From NCBI GenBank assembly GCA_964529445.1, contig CAZGWJ010000010.1, forward strand, positions 1-46,264: a DNA stretch of 46,264 nt. Direction: 5' to 3'. The notes under the pieces were generated by a model. That model was given only the letters and a program-made list of their open reading frames with translations. It made no database searches and was not told the origin of the DNA. This DNA comes from CAZGWJ01 sp964529445. GTDB lineage: Bacteria > Oederibacteriota > Muellerivitia > Muellerivitales > Muellerivitaceae. This document shows positions 9,144-17,348 of the stretch, in pieces (within the stretch, counting starts at the first letter, position 1; every line of letters starts with the position of its first letter). The position numbers and the translations under genes were made by a program.

Positions 9144-10124
9144 TCAAAGTCGTTCCGCAGCGCGAAGCTTGGCGCTCCGGCTCCGGGGGTTCGCCCGCTT
9201 CTCGTCTTCCCCCGCTTCCACCGGTTTTCTCGTCATCTCCTTCAGTTGCGCCCTGTGACCGCAGACGCAGGCCGGCGCCTTGGGCGGACAGAGGCAATCC
9301 TTGGCCTCCGTCCGCATGAACGTCTTGACCTCCCGATCCTCCGCGCTGTGGAAGCTGATGACCACCAGCCTTCCTCCGGGCCTCAGGACCTCCAAAGATC
9401 CGGCCAGTCCAGCCCGGAGCGACCCGATCTCGTCGTTCACCTCGATGCGGATGGCCTGGAAGAGCCTCGTCGCCGGGTCCCGCCGGGAGGGCGCGTGTCC
9501 GGCTCCCGGCCGGTACAGCCTTCTCGCTACCTCCGCCAGCTGTCCCGTGGTCTCGAAGGGCCGCGTCTCCCTTTGCGTCACCAGCATCCGGGCCAAGCGG
9601 GCCGCCTTCGGTTCGTCCCCATAGAGCGAGAGGATCCGCGCGAGCCCCTCCTCGGGATAGCCGTTGACGACCTCCCTCGCGGTGAGAGCCTGCGTGCGGT
9701 CCATCCGCATGTCGAGGGGCGCGTCGTGCTGGAAGGTGAAACCCCTCTCGGGCCGGTCGAGTTGCGGCGAGGAGACCCCGATGTCCATGAGGATCGCGTC
9801 GATCCCCTCGGGTTCCAGGGCCTTCACGGTTTCGGGAAGGTAGGCGTAGTTGAGTTTGCGGAGTTGGACCCTCGGGTCATCCCCGAGGATCGCGTGGGTG
9901 TGGCGGAGAGCGTCGTCATCCCGGTCCAGACCGATCAACCGGCCGCGTCGGATCCTCTTCAGGATCTCCCGCGAATGGCCGCCCCAACCGATCGTGGCGT
10001 CCAGTACCACGGAATCCTCGTTCAGGGCGAGCCAGTGAAGCGTAGCCTCCAGGAGGACGGGAACGTGTTCCCTGGCCTCCCGGGGTTCGTCATCCTTCGA
10101 AACGGGCGATGGCTTCCTCCTCAC
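9144..10124 (-). CDS. rsmH: 16S rRNA (cytosine-1402-N4) methyltransferase RsmH
   Basis: SAM-dependent methyltransferase (formerly MraW) that modifies C1402 of 16S rRNA. It has 326 residues with EHVPVLLEATL at the N-terminus, the SAM loop DATIGWGGHSREIL, MDIGVSSPQLD and RLVVISFHSAEDREVK, all diagnostic. The only in-frame start ahead of the conserved region is GTG at 10124, which overlaps the end of the STAS gene by 35 bases. A single arm resembling the ACGAAG-type repeats (about 9107-9145) lies between rsmH and ftsL. Confidence 0.96.
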   Translation of the reverse strand: MRRKPSPVSKDDEPREAREHVPVLLEATLHWLALNEDSVVLDATIGWGGHSREILKRIRRGRLIGLDRDDDALRHTHAILGDDPRVQLRKLNYAYLPETVKALEPEGIDAILMDIGVSSPQLDRPERGFTFQHDAPLDMRMDRTQALTAREVVNGYPEEGLARILSLYGDEPKAARLARMLVTQRETRPFETTGQLAEVARRLYRPGAGHAPSRRDPATRLFQAIRIEVNDEIGSLRAGLAGSLEVLRPGGRLVVISFHSAEDREVKTFMRTEAKDCLCPPKAPACVCGHRAQLKEMTRKPVEAGEDEKRANPRSRSAKLRAAERL

Positions 10125-10431
10125 TCGAACTCGTGTCGAACTGCGAGAAAGCGCCCACGAGAGTGAAGAGGTTGGCGACGTAGGGCGTCAGGCCCACCAG
10201 CTTGATCTCGCCCCCGAGGGAGCCGAACCGCTGGTTGCGCTGGGCCAGCTTCGCGATGCCGCCCAGGGACACGTGCGTGACCTGCTTGAGGTTCAGGACC
10301 ACCTGATGGCGTCCTTCCACCAGCATGTCCGTCAAGAGACGGGTCAAGGAATCCATCTCGGAGGGCCCCAACTCCCCTTGTAGGCGTAGAACGGCGACGG
10401 TAGGTGTGGTAGGTGTTGCGAGAGTTGCCAT
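10090..10431 (-). CDS. STAS-domain protein (anti-sigma factor antagonist-like)
   Basis: A 113-residue protein covering a single STAS fold: TPTVAVLRLQGELG, then VVLNLKQVTHVSLGGIAKLAQ and EIKLVGLTPYVANLF. STAS proteins usually bind anti-sigma kinases or act in partner-switch signalling. In SpoIIAA-type proteins the loop reads D-S-S-G with a phosphorylated serine. Here the matching residues read S-L-G-G, so the usual phosphoacceptor appears absent. A strong AGGAGG overlaps the stop codon of the preceding small ORF, six bases or so from the ATG. Its location inside the mraZ-rsmH interval is unusual and suggests a division-linked or envelope-stress role (inference). Confidence 0.85.
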   Translation of the reverse strand: MATLATPTTPTVAVLRLQGELGPSEMDSLTRLLTDMLVEGRHQVVLNLKQVTHVSLGGIAKLAQRNQRFGSLGGEIKLVGLTPYVANLFTLVGAFSQFDTSSSEEEAIARFEG

Positions 10432-10440
10432 CGGGCCCTC

Positions 10441-10644
10441 CTAGACGGACGCCAACTTGCGCCGGGCGACGGGGACCTGGACCAGGTCCTCTTCCTCCCG
10501 GGCGAAACCCAGCAGCGGATCGGCCTGCCAAGGACGGAAAATGCGCTGCCATTTCCCTTCCAGGCCTTCATTCGCGGCTTTCCTTCCGCGCGACGAGAGC
10601 ACCGCCCTCCACTGCGCGCGTTCCCTCGCCGAGCGGCCGATCAC
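10441..10644 (-). CDS. Small hypothetical protein coupled to mraZ (67 residues)
   Basis: The GTG at 10644 overlaps the mraZ stop codon as GTGA, and the frame stays open for 67 codons, ending immediately ahead of the STAS gene's AGGAGG. The protein is soluble and charged, starting MIGRSARERAQWRAVLSSRG and ending PVARRKLASV, with an acidic EEED patch near residue 50. I recognise no family. Support comes from packing: it fills the gap exactly, with coupled start and stop. GC-rich DNA does throw up chance ORFs, so this is moderate evidence only. Confidence 0.5.
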   Translation of the reverse strand: MIGRSARERAQWRAVLSSRGRKAANEGLEGKWQRIFRPWQADPLLGFAREEEDLVQVPVARRKLASV

Positions 10645-11102
10645 AGGGGCAATCCCTCGATCAGCTTCAGGTCGGAGAGTTTCTGTGCCAGGCTCTCGAG
10701 AGAATAGTCGTCCTGGGCGTGGTACTTCGCGTACTCGTCCTTGTCCCAGATCTCGATCCGATTGAGGACGCCGACGACCACAACGTCGCGGGTGATACCG
10801 GCGGCCGCGCGCAGGACGGGCGAGAGCACGATGCGGCCCAGCTTGTCGGGCTCGCACTCGCTGGTCTCCTTCATGATCTCGTGCTGGAAACGGCGGACAT
10901 CCTTGTTGAGGGAATCGAAAGTGGCGAGCTTCTCCTCGATGCGTCGCCAGGTGTCCATCGGATAGACGGAAAGACATTTGTCGAGGCCCCGAGTCACCAC
11001 GAGGGGCAACTCGTGTTGCGCCGCAATCTGCTCGCGAAAGCGGGCAGGAACGCTGACGCGTCCCTTGTCGTCCAGGTGGTTGTGGTATTCCCCTCGGAAC
11101 AA
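10641..11102 (-). CDS. mraZ: Transcriptional regulator MraZ
   Basis: DNA-binding protein of the AbrB-like double-domain type that controls the dcw operon in other bacteria. It has 153 residues with two copies of the family core: DDKGRVSVPARFREQ near residue 11 and DKLGRIVLSPVLR near residue 85. The start is TTG at 11102, giving the expected MFRGEYHNHLD opening, with AAGGA nine bases upstream. It is the first gene of the cluster and has a promoter and repeated AAGTG[G/T] boxes just upstream, which fits autoregulation. Confidence 0.95.
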   Translation of the reverse strand: MFRGEYHNHLDDKGRVSVPARFREQIAAQHELPLVVTRGLDKCLSVYPMDTWRRIEEKLATFDSLNKDVRRFQHEIMKETSECEPDKLGRIVLSPVLRAAAGITRDVVVVGVLNRIEIWDKDEYAKYHAQDDYSLESLAQKLSDLKLIEGLPL

Positions 11103-11159
11103 GTGCTATGATCCTTGTTGCGTTCTAGGGACGTGGCCAATCGGGCAAGCTGATATTTG

Positions 11160-11192
11160 CCACTTCCCACACTTTTCCACTTTTTGCCACTT
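11160..11192 (-). promoter_or_regulatory. Putative MraZ operator: four AAGTG[G/T] direct repeats
   Basis: Reading on the minus strand, AAGTGG (11192-11187), AAGTGG (11182-11177), AAGTGT (11174-11169) and AAGTGG (11165-11160) follow each other at 8-10 base spacing. They lie between the predicted promoter and mraZ. From memory, MraZ of other bacteria binds short direct repeats of this kind (AAAGTG[T/G] or TGGGN types). The position overlaps the expected transcription start, which suggests repression. Confidence 0.65.
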
Positions 11193-11199
11193 GGGCAGT

Positions 11200-11227
11200 A
11201 TGATAGCTGTCTTTTACAGGCGGTCAA
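11200..11227 (-). promoter_or_regulatory. Sigma70-type promoter of the dcw cluster
   Basis: On the minus strand, TTGACC (11227-11222) and TATCAT (11205-11200) are separated by 16 bases. Each differs from consensus at one position. The element lies about 100 bases ahead of the mraZ start and directly before the AAGTG[G/T] repeats. Confidence 0.7.
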
Positions 11228-11414
11228 CATGAAAGCCTTATTTGGATAAGATTTAATATTATTGTTGTTATGTATTATATTTTGTCGAAATAATTACTTG
11301 GCTGCTTAAATTGCCAAAAATCGTATGTATTGTCGTGTTTATTTTTCTAATTTGAAAGTTTCCACCCAAGAACCATATGGCTCGCTACAGACCACGCCCC
11401 GTTAAAATACCCCC
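11228..11414. other. AT-rich intergenic segment upstream of the dcw promoter
   Basis: About 190 bases here are markedly A/T-rich compared with the GC-rich surroundings, with runs such as TTTAATATTATTGTTG. No ORF or repeat is recognised. It lies between the divergent mraZ promoter and the small plus-strand ORF, so UP-element or curved-DNA function is possible but not shown. A TAAAAT hexamer (11403-11408) ends six bases before the ATG at 11415. Confidence 0.5.
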
Positions 11415-11588
11415 ATGCCACCTTCTCCAAAACGCAAACCGCTTTCGCCCGTCCTGGAGAAACGCCGCGCCGCGGAAACCTTCTTCTCGACGATGGGCAA
11501 TACCATCCTGATCTTCCTGACGGGCGGTTTGCTGGTCCTCTTGTCGCTTTTCGGCAGGCAGTTGTACGGAATCCTGATAGGCCGTTGA
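11415..11588 (+). CDS. Small single-pass membrane protein (57 residues)
   Basis: A short frame from ATG at 11415 gives a basic cytoplasmic-type N-terminus (MPPSPKRKPLSPVLEKRRAA) and one strong hydrophobic segment (about 30-47, ILIFLTGGLLVLLSLFG), ending QLYGILIGR. I recognise no family. No ribosome binding site precedes the ATG. TAAAAT sits six bases upstream, where a -10 box would give a transcript starting at or near the ATG, so a leaderless mRNA is possible. The basic tail plus one helix layout is protein-like and not typical of a random frame. Confidence 0.5.
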   Translation: MPPSPKRKPLSPVLEKRRAAETFFSTMGNTILIFLTGGLLVLLSLFGRQLYGILIGR

Positions 11589-11611
11589 CCCCCTCATCCC
11601 TTCATGACGCG

Positions 11612-14032
11612 TCATAAGTCCTTTGCGATGCCATCCGGACCGGTTACCAGTAGCTTCGGGATTTCCGCCCCGTTCCAGAAGAACGTCCTCAACCGTACCG
11701 GGTACTCCCCCTGTTCCAGGTTCAGGGTCACGCTTCCCTTCGCGACCCGCCCCCTGCGGGGACGCTCATCGATCCGTTTCTTCCCGTCCACATCCAGAAG
11801 GACATAGTTCGCGGATTCGTAGTCGAACCGGTATTCTCCGCTCCGGGGCACGTACAGGGTCCCGTCGAAGCGCGCGGTCAAACCGCTGACGTCCACCGAG
11901 AACCCCTCGCCCAGTCGCACGGCCCGGTCTTCATGGTAGATGAACCCCTCGTCCATCCCGGCCCCGGCGATATAGACCTTCCGTTTCCAGTGGGAAGGTG
12001 GCGCGTATCGGACCGAGATCCAGGGATCCTGGGTACGATCCGCCCCCGACCGGGGGATGAGACCCGCCGGGATGAGGACTCGCATGATGACCGGCGGTTC
12101 CGCCGGATCGTCCTGAAGGCTGTTGCGATGCCCCTCCCACGTGGCTCCGGCATACTCCTCCTTGAGCTGTTGGATGGCTTCGACATCCTGACCCTGCAGA
12201 TAGACCGCCACGTCGGGCACCGCGATTCCCTCCGTCAGCCAGATCCTCCGGTACTCGTGCCTCAGGAAATCCACATCCATCCCCTGGCAGAGAATCCCCG
12301 CCGCATAGGCCTGATTGTGGAATCGGGTCGTTCCGTAGATGAAAACCTTCCGCCCGGCGTCGCGATCGGCTTTCGCAAGCTCATAGAGGGTCCTGTCCGG
12401 CGTCAATCGGGTGGGCAAAAAGACGTAGAACCGATGAAACATCACGGTCCCCGCCCCGACCCCATAGAGCGCCAAAAGGACCCAAGCGAACGTGCGAAGA
12501 CGGCCCTTCGGATCCCGCAGGATGCCCAAGACCTTCTCGACGGCCAGAACCCCCAGGACCGACAAAGGCGCCACCACGCCCTGAAGCTTGCCGGAATGGG
12601 GATCGCCCGAAAGCACATGAGGCGACAGCCCCACCACGGCACAGACGAGAAGGATTATCTTCGTTCGATCCGGCCTGGCCGCCAGGAAAACTAGACCGGC
12701 GACGATCAGGGGCAAGGACGCGAACTCGAAGAAGGTCTCGCCGGGATAGGAAACATAAGGATGGTCCCAACCTGAGAGAAATAGCGTGGAGAGGGTGTTG
12801 CCGAATTGAATCCACAAGGTGTGCATAACCTGGCCATCCAACCGCAAGGCACCCCCCTGGTGCAGAATCGAAACCTCGTTCACATGAAGCGGGAAACGTG
12901 GATCCGACACGATTGGGAACATCAGAACCCCGGCGAGGAACATTGCGCCCATCCATCGGGTCAACGCACCCACCTTCCCATCCGGAGGGATGGCGATCCT
13001 TGCCATGAAATAGAAAAATCCCGTCATCGCTACCATGCCGGCCAGCGATCCTCGTCCGGACCCGGGCAGGAACCGGTTGAACTGCAGAAAAAAGAAGAGC
13101 CAAACCAACAGGGTCATTACCGCAAGGACCTTTTCAAGGGTTCGCATCGTTACCCCGTCCTTTTGGAACCATAAACCCGCCAGCAGGACAAGGGGCAGGA
13201 ACGCCAGGTAAGGACGATGGGATTGGTAGCCATAGGCGCCCAACGCCAGGACGATCCCCCAGAGAGCGAAATGCCTCGCATCCGGTTTATTCAGAACCCG
13301 GAAGGTGAACAGGAGGGCCGCCGCAAGCGCGATATGGCCGGTCAAACAGGGCATCTGAATCATGCAAAGCACCAATAGGGGCTTGGAGACGGCACCCCAC
13401 GCGACCAGAAGAATCCCTGCTCGACGCCCTCCGACCTCCTTGCCCAAAAGATAGAAGACCCCGAGTCCGATGAGGTCCATCAGGGCGAAAGCGATATTCT
13501 GCGCTGCGAACGTCTTGACTCCAGGAAGAAGGAGGAAGACAAGGGACACGAAGTACTGGTAGATCGGCGGACGCTGGCCCACGGGAAACAGAAGGAAGTG
13601 CTGATTGAAATCCAGGATGGCTCGCCCGTCGATGCTCGTAATCGAGTGGTCCGTCCAGTACATGGATGGAGGCTCGAGGAAATCGGCCAGTCGCAGGAAT
13701 GCTGCCACCGCGATGATGACGAACAACCCAACCCTCGCCTGGAGAGGAGAAAGATCGGGCGCCGGAACCCATGGTTCCGGCAGGCGTTTGAAGAAGAGGA
13801 ACAGGAGGAGGATACCCGTGATCGCCATCGCCAGGGAGACCCCGGGAGGGAGCGGAAGATGCCAACCGGTCGCGAGAAGCGGACCTGGAAGGGACAGGGC
13901 CGAAAGAAGAACGAGCAGGAATCCCCATCCGCCCAACGCCAGGCTCCCCGAAAGAACCAGGGGTGTCGGGGAAAGCGCCGCACCTTCTTCCGTTCGCCGA
14001 AGCGTTCGCCTGCCCTGCCGGCCCCGTTTCAA
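11612..14032 (-). CDS. Large GT-C-like membrane protein with C-terminal PA14-like domain
   Basis: An 806-residue polytopic protein. After a basic N-terminus, roughly a dozen hydrophobic segments span residues 25-530. The first long outside loop carries WTDHSITSIDGRA, in the place where GT39/ArnT-type transferases have their acidic catalytic residues. The last 130 residues (from about GMDEGFIYHEDRAV) form a PA14-like beta domain with RFDGTLYVPRSGEYRFDY and LDVDGKKRID, a fold that often binds sugars. The start is TTG at 14032, overlapping the previous stop as TTGA, with AGGAG eight bases upstream. The substrate is unknown; lipid-linked sugar transfer to an envelope acceptor is an inference. Confidence 0.75.
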   Translation of the reverse strand: MKRGRQGRRTLRRTEEGAALSPTPLVLSGSLALGGWGFLLVLLSALSLPGPLLATGWHLPLPPGVSLAMAITGILLLFLFFKRLPEPWVPAPDLSPLQARVGLFVIIAVAAFLRLADFLEPPSMYWTDHSITSIDGRAILDFNQHFLLFPVGQRPPIYQYFVSLVFLLLPGVKTFAAQNIAFALMDLIGLGVFYLLGKEVGGRRAGILLVAWGAVSKPLLVLCMIQMPCLTGHIALAAALLFTFRVLNKPDARHFALWGIVLALGAYGYQSHRPYLAFLPLVLLAGLWFQKDGVTMRTLEKVLAVMTLLVWLFFFLQFNRFLPGSGRGSLAGMVAMTGFFYFMARIAIPPDGKVGALTRWMGAMFLAGVLMFPIVSDPRFPLHVNEVSILHQGGALRLDGQVMHTLWIQFGNTLSTLFLSGWDHPYVSYPGETFFEFASLPLIVAGLVFLAARPDRTKIILLVCAVVGLSPHVLSGDPHSGKLQGVVAPLSVLGVLAVEKVLGILRDPKGRLRTFAWVLLALYGVGAGTVMFHRFYVFLPTRLTPDRTLYELAKADRDAGRKVFIYGTTRFHNQAYAAGILCQGMDVDFLRHEYRRIWLTEGIAVPDVAVYLQGQDVEAIQQLKEEYAGATWEGHRNSLQDDPAEPPVIMRVLIPAGLIPRSGADRTQDPWISVRYAPPSHWKRKVYIAGAGMDEGFIYHEDRAVRLGEGFSVDVSGLTARFDGTLYVPRSGEYRFDYESANYVLLDVDGKKRIDERPRRGRVAKGSVTLNLEQGEYPVRLRTFFWNGAEIPKLLVTGPDGIAKDL

Positions 14033-16101
14033 CGGTCCAACTCCTGATCGATGTACCGACGGGCCGGCGGATAGGCCCGCACCGCCTCATCGAACATCGG
14101 TTCCGCTTCCCTCCCGCGACCCGAACGGACCATCCAGATCCCCTCGGCGACCAGGAGAAAGGGCGAACGGTACTCTCCACGGCGGGATTCGGCCAGAATT
14201 CCCGCGAGCCCACTCTCGTCCAGGACCCCGATCCCCATCCCGAAGCGTCCTTCCAGATAAAGCGTTCGAAGGAAGGGGTCCTTCCCGATGGGGGAAACCC
14301 GCTCATCCAATTCGCTGATGAAGCGTCGCTTGGCCCTTTCCGGCGCCCGTTCCAGGTCCCGATCCTCCAGGAAGGACCGGTATTGCGACTGAAGGGCGTT
14401 CTCCGCGTCGATCCACGCCTGCAAGGTCCCGGGCTCCAGGCTCGACACGGGGATGAAACCCAGGCAATAGGTGCTGGTGAAATAATCGAGGGTATCGGAG
14501 AGCTCGTGCCATTCAGCGTTCCTGAAACGCCTCGAAAGATAGGCCCGATGATGGTCGTTCGTCAGGACGGCCGCCCAACGGGGTGCGGTGGAATGCTTGG
14601 GACCGGTCAACCCGTTGAAGGGGGATGTGAGCACATACAAGGCCGGATTCAAGGATTGGTAATTGAAATGAGCCGCGTTCAACCTCGTGAAAAGATAGAG
14701 GGAACCCTCCACCTCCGCCTTTCGGGCGCAAAGATCGTAGGCCCGGGAATGCTCGACCATCCGCTGGTGTTCTCCCAGAACCGGTTGGGTGCTCCAGCGA
14801 CGGGCCGGACCCCAGAAATGGTAAAGGTTCAGCATCGAGGAAAGGATCAGGAGCCCCGCCAGGACCTCGCCGCTGCCCTTTTTCCCCATCGGGATCTGCC
14901 GGCTGCCCCGGAGGATGAGTAGATAGGTGAAGGGCACAAGATGGATCAGTCGCGTCCCGTTGGCCGGCCAGGTCGCAAGAACGGGCAGGAGGAGCAGAAC
15001 CCATGCGTAGAGGACAAAGTGCCATCCCCGGTTTCGCTCCTGAAACAACACCGCCGCTACGCCCATGAAGAAAAGGGTCGTCTCGATCGGGTTGAACAGT
15101 CCTCCCCAGAAGGGCCCATAGCGGAACGAATCCATGGAGGTCCAGAAAAGGGCCGTGAAATGCCACAAACGTTCCGGCAAGAGGACCGGATCGAAGAGGT
15201 CCCGAAAGAGAGTCAAAGCATGACCTCCATAGGCGCCATCAAGGAGCCGCGGGATCGAAGGAAGGGCGCCGAGGACCATCCCCATCAGAAAACTCGCGAA
15301 AGCCGGGCGATCACGACGCGCGAGGATCTCCCACCGGAAGAGGAACAGGGTCAACCCCAAAAGCACCGGCGCGATCCAGAACCACGTGAAGAAGGTCAAG
15401 GATCCCAGTCCGATATAGAGACCGCCGAGAAACATCCACCCCGGCCGATGGTAAAGTCCGCTCGTGACGAAAAAAGCGACCCCGAAAATGCCGATGCATT
15501 GCCAAGCCATGAGTGAACCGTAGGGATGGGCAAGCCGTCCCGGCAGGAGCATGGAATATCCGAACGCCAAGAGGACCATGACCCTGAAGGATTCCCCGCG
15601 TGAAAACACCCTCCCCGCCGCAAACCACAGGACCAACCACGAGGCGGCGGCCAGGATCGCCGGCAAGACCCAGAGCGAACCCTTCCCGATGCCCAAGAGC
15701 TTGAAGGAGATCGCTTGCATCCAGATATAGAGGGGAGGCAGGGCGGAGAAATAGTAAGTAAGCCTTCCGTCCCAACCCGCCTGGTTGTCCATGGCGTAGA
15801 GGGCGCTGATCCCCTCGTCATAAAGCGGCCAGAAGGAGAAGTCCGTCAGATGGATGAAGCGGGACAGGAACCCGGCCGTTCCGACAAAAGCAACGAAAAC
15901 CCAGGGAACCGGGGGACCTTCCTGGCTCGGCCGGGTTCCCATGCGACGCACCGCGAAGAGGATCAGAAGGATGCCCGCCAGGGCCGCCAAGCCGCGGATC
16001 CAGGATGGCCCCGGCATGGTGGAGGCGAAGAAATGGAGGAGAAGGGCCAGGACCAGGACGGTCCGGTCCCTGCCGACCGCCACGGATGAGCCCGGCTTCA
16101 C
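14029..16101 (-). CDS. GT39-like polytopic membrane glycosyltransferase
   Basis: A 690-residue protein with about twelve hydrophobic segments in residues 15-440 and a hydrophilic C-terminal part of about 250 residues. The first outside loop has FWPLYDEGISALYAMD, the acidic DE pair at the position used by ArnT/PMT-type (GT39) enzymes, followed by YFSALPPLYIWMQ. The C-terminus (LLVAEGIWMVRSGRGREAEPMFDEAV) resembles one TPR-like helix pair. It starts at GTG 16101, overlapping the lipoprotein stop (GTGA), and its own stop overlaps the next gene (TTGA). The three genes therefore form one coupled unit. Donor and acceptor are unknown. Confidence 0.75.
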   Translation of the reverse strand: MKPGSSVAVGRDRTVLVLALLLHFFASTMPGPSWIRGLAALAGILLILFAVRRMGTRPSQEGPPVPWVFVAFVGTAGFLSRFIHLTDFSFWPLYDEGISALYAMDNQAGWDGRLTYYFSALPPLYIWMQAISFKLLGIGKGSLWVLPAILAAASWLVLWFAAGRVFSRGESFRVMVLLAFGYSMLLPGRLAHPYGSLMAWQCIGIFGVAFFVTSGLYHRPGWMFLGGLYIGLGSLTFFTWFWIAPVLLGLTLFLFRWEILARRDRPAFASFLMGMVLGALPSIPRLLDGAYGGHALTLFRDLFDPVLLPERLWHFTALFWTSMDSFRYGPFWGGLFNPIETTLFFMGVAAVLFQERNRGWHFVLYAWVLLLLPVLATWPANGTRLIHLVPFTYLLILRGSRQIPMGKKGSGEVLAGLLILSSMLNLYHFWGPARRWSTQPVLGEHQRMVEHSRAYDLCARKAEVEGSLYLFTRLNAAHFNYQSLNPALYVLTSPFNGLTGPKHSTAPRWAAVLTNDHHRAYLSRRFRNAEWHELSDTLDYFTSTYCLGFIPVSSLEPGTLQAWIDAENALQSQYRSFLEDRDLERAPERAKRRFISELDERVSPIGKDPFLRTLYLEGRFGMGIGVLDESGLAGILAESRRGEYRSPFLLVAEGIWMVRSGRGREAEPMFDEAVRAYPPARRYIDQELDR

Positions 16102-16709
16102 GTGGGAGTGGGGGTGGGCGTCGGCGTCGATGTCGGGACGGGCGTCGGAGTGAATGTGGGTTCACGCTGAACGGTGAAGGAATAGGGCCCGCATTCCGTG
16201 GCGAGGCTGTAACCGTCCAGGATGAAATAATACTCGCCGATCGGCAGGTCAGCCGTGAGTCTCGACCGGAGTGCTCCACAGCCGTCGTCGTCGCGGGCGA
16301 GCGTGGTGCTCGACTGGTCGCACAGGAGGCGCAGATAGACGAAGGTGTCCCATGCGGAACTGCCGCACAAGGAGAAGGTCACCCGGGCCGGAGCGTCCAT
16401 CCGCAGGAGGAAGACGTCATCCGGAGCGGACGTGCCGTAGGGGAGGTCCATGAACCGGTTCGTGCTGTTGCAGGTATTGCCGGTCACCGGGCCGGCATCG
16501 AGGTTGAAGGTGATGTCCCGGGCCACGGGATAGGGGCAATTGGGGCCCAGCGTGTAGGTCGGGGTCGGGGAGGCCCAGGCACCCTCGGGTGTCACCGGAC
16601 TCAGGCGCGGGGTGCTGAAATTCCTCTGGCAGGCGACGGGAAAGGCCAGGACCGCCAGGAGCACGCCCCACGATAGGATGTGACGGATCGGGATCATCAT
16701 GGCCGCCAT
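16098..16709 (-). CDS. Lipoprotein with PPC-like beta-sandwich domain and Pro-Thr-rich tail
   Basis: The N-terminus has a hydrophobic signal segment ending LAFPVAC, a plausible lipobox with Cys about residue 27 if the first ATG is used. Other ATGs at codons 4 and 5 are equally possible and no clear ribosome binding site decides. Residues 60-178 resemble the bacterial pre-peptidase C-terminal (PPC) domain: DDVFLLRMDAPARVTFSLCG, AWDTFVYLRLLCD, ARDDDGCG and GEYYFILDGYS. The last 22 residues are a Pro-Thr repeat. Four or more cysteines outside the lipobox suggest disulfides. It is the first gene of the unit with the two GT-C-like proteins. Confidence 0.75.
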   Translation of the reverse strand: MAAMMIPIRHILSWGVLLAVLAFPVACQRNFSTPRLSPVTPEGAWASPTPTYTLGPNCPYPVARDITFNLDAGPVTGNTCNSTNRFMDLPYGTSAPDDVFLLRMDAPARVTFSLCGSSAWDTFVYLRLLCDQSSTTLARDDDGCGALRSRLTADLPIGEYYFILDGYSLATECGPYSFTVQREPTFTPTPVPTSTPTPTPTPT

Positions 16710-16783
16710 TCTACCACTACCCGGCCCAGTTCAACACGACTCCTCCCGCCGTCCCGGGTGTATATTACGCCACGGAGGATGTC

Positions 16784-17293
16784 ATGATCCAAGCCTACCG
16801 GGAAAAGAATCCCAACCTGGGAAGGAACGTCAGGGCCCACGAAGCGGCCACGATCATCGGCCACGTTGAATTGGCCGACGACGTCAACGTCTGGCCCGGT
16901 GCCGTTTTGAGGGGCGATTGCGATGCCGTCCGGATCGGGGCCCGCACCAATATCCAGGATAACTGCGTTTTCCACAACGAACCCGGCATCCCGGCCGTCA
17001 TTGGCGAGGACTGCGTCGTCGGCCATCAGGCCTGCATCCACGGCTGTGTCATCGGGAATCGCTGTCTCATCGGAATCCACGCCACCGTGCTCACGGGCGC
17101 GACCGTGGGGGATGAATGCATCATCGGGGCCGGCGCCCTCGTGCCCGAGGGAAAAATCATCCCTCCCCGCTCGTTGGTGGTGGGCGTGCCGGGTAAAGTG
17201 GTGCGGAGGGTCACGGATGACGAAGTGGGAAAGATCCTCTGGCGCGTGAAGGAATATTTGGAAATGGCCCGCCATTCCCTGCCAAACCCCTGA
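16784..17293 (+). CDS. Gamma-class carbonic anhydrase family protein
   Basis: A 169-residue left-handed beta-helix protein built of hexapeptide repeats. The family interconverts CO2 and bicarbonate using a zinc or iron site with three histidines. Here the candidates are H64 (CVFHNE), H81 and H86 (GHQACIHG), at the expected spacing. DNVNVWPGAVLRGD-like sequence near residue 33 is a classic start of this fold. GGAGG lies eight bases upstream of the ATG. Many members of this family have no proven carbonic anhydrase activity, so the reaction is inferred. It diverges from the lipoprotein gene and precedes the DUF4405 gene. Confidence 0.9.
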   Translation: MIQAYREKNPNLGRNVRAHEAATIIGHVELADDVNVWPGAVLRGDCDAVRIGARTNIQDNCVFHNEPGIPAVIGEDCVVGHQACIHGCVIGNRCLIGIHATVLTGATVGDECIIGAGALVPEGKIIPPRSLVVGVPGKVVRRVTDDEVGKILWRVKEYLEMARHSLPNP

Positions 17294-17348
17294 GACCGCG
17301 GAACCTGGAAGCCTCTTCCCCCGTCTCACCCATGAACGGAGACGCCCC

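Noticed and set aside
9107..9145. Arm resembling the ACGAAG repeats in the ftsL-rsmH gap
   Set aside because: Only one short degenerate arm is seen, without a partner, so I mention it with rsmH but do not list it as a separate repeat.
11604..11615. Perfect 12-base palindrome ATGACGCGTCAT between two convergent genes
   Set aside because: It has no T-tract, no neighbouring repeats and no matching copy I noticed, so by itself it is not evidence of an operator or terminator.
16101..16167. Short imperfect GT-rich repeat at the end of the lipoprotein gene, considered as CRISPR or minisatellite
   Set aside because: It encodes the Pro-Thr tail, the units are only 6 bases and lack uniform spacers, so it is a coding low-complexity tail.
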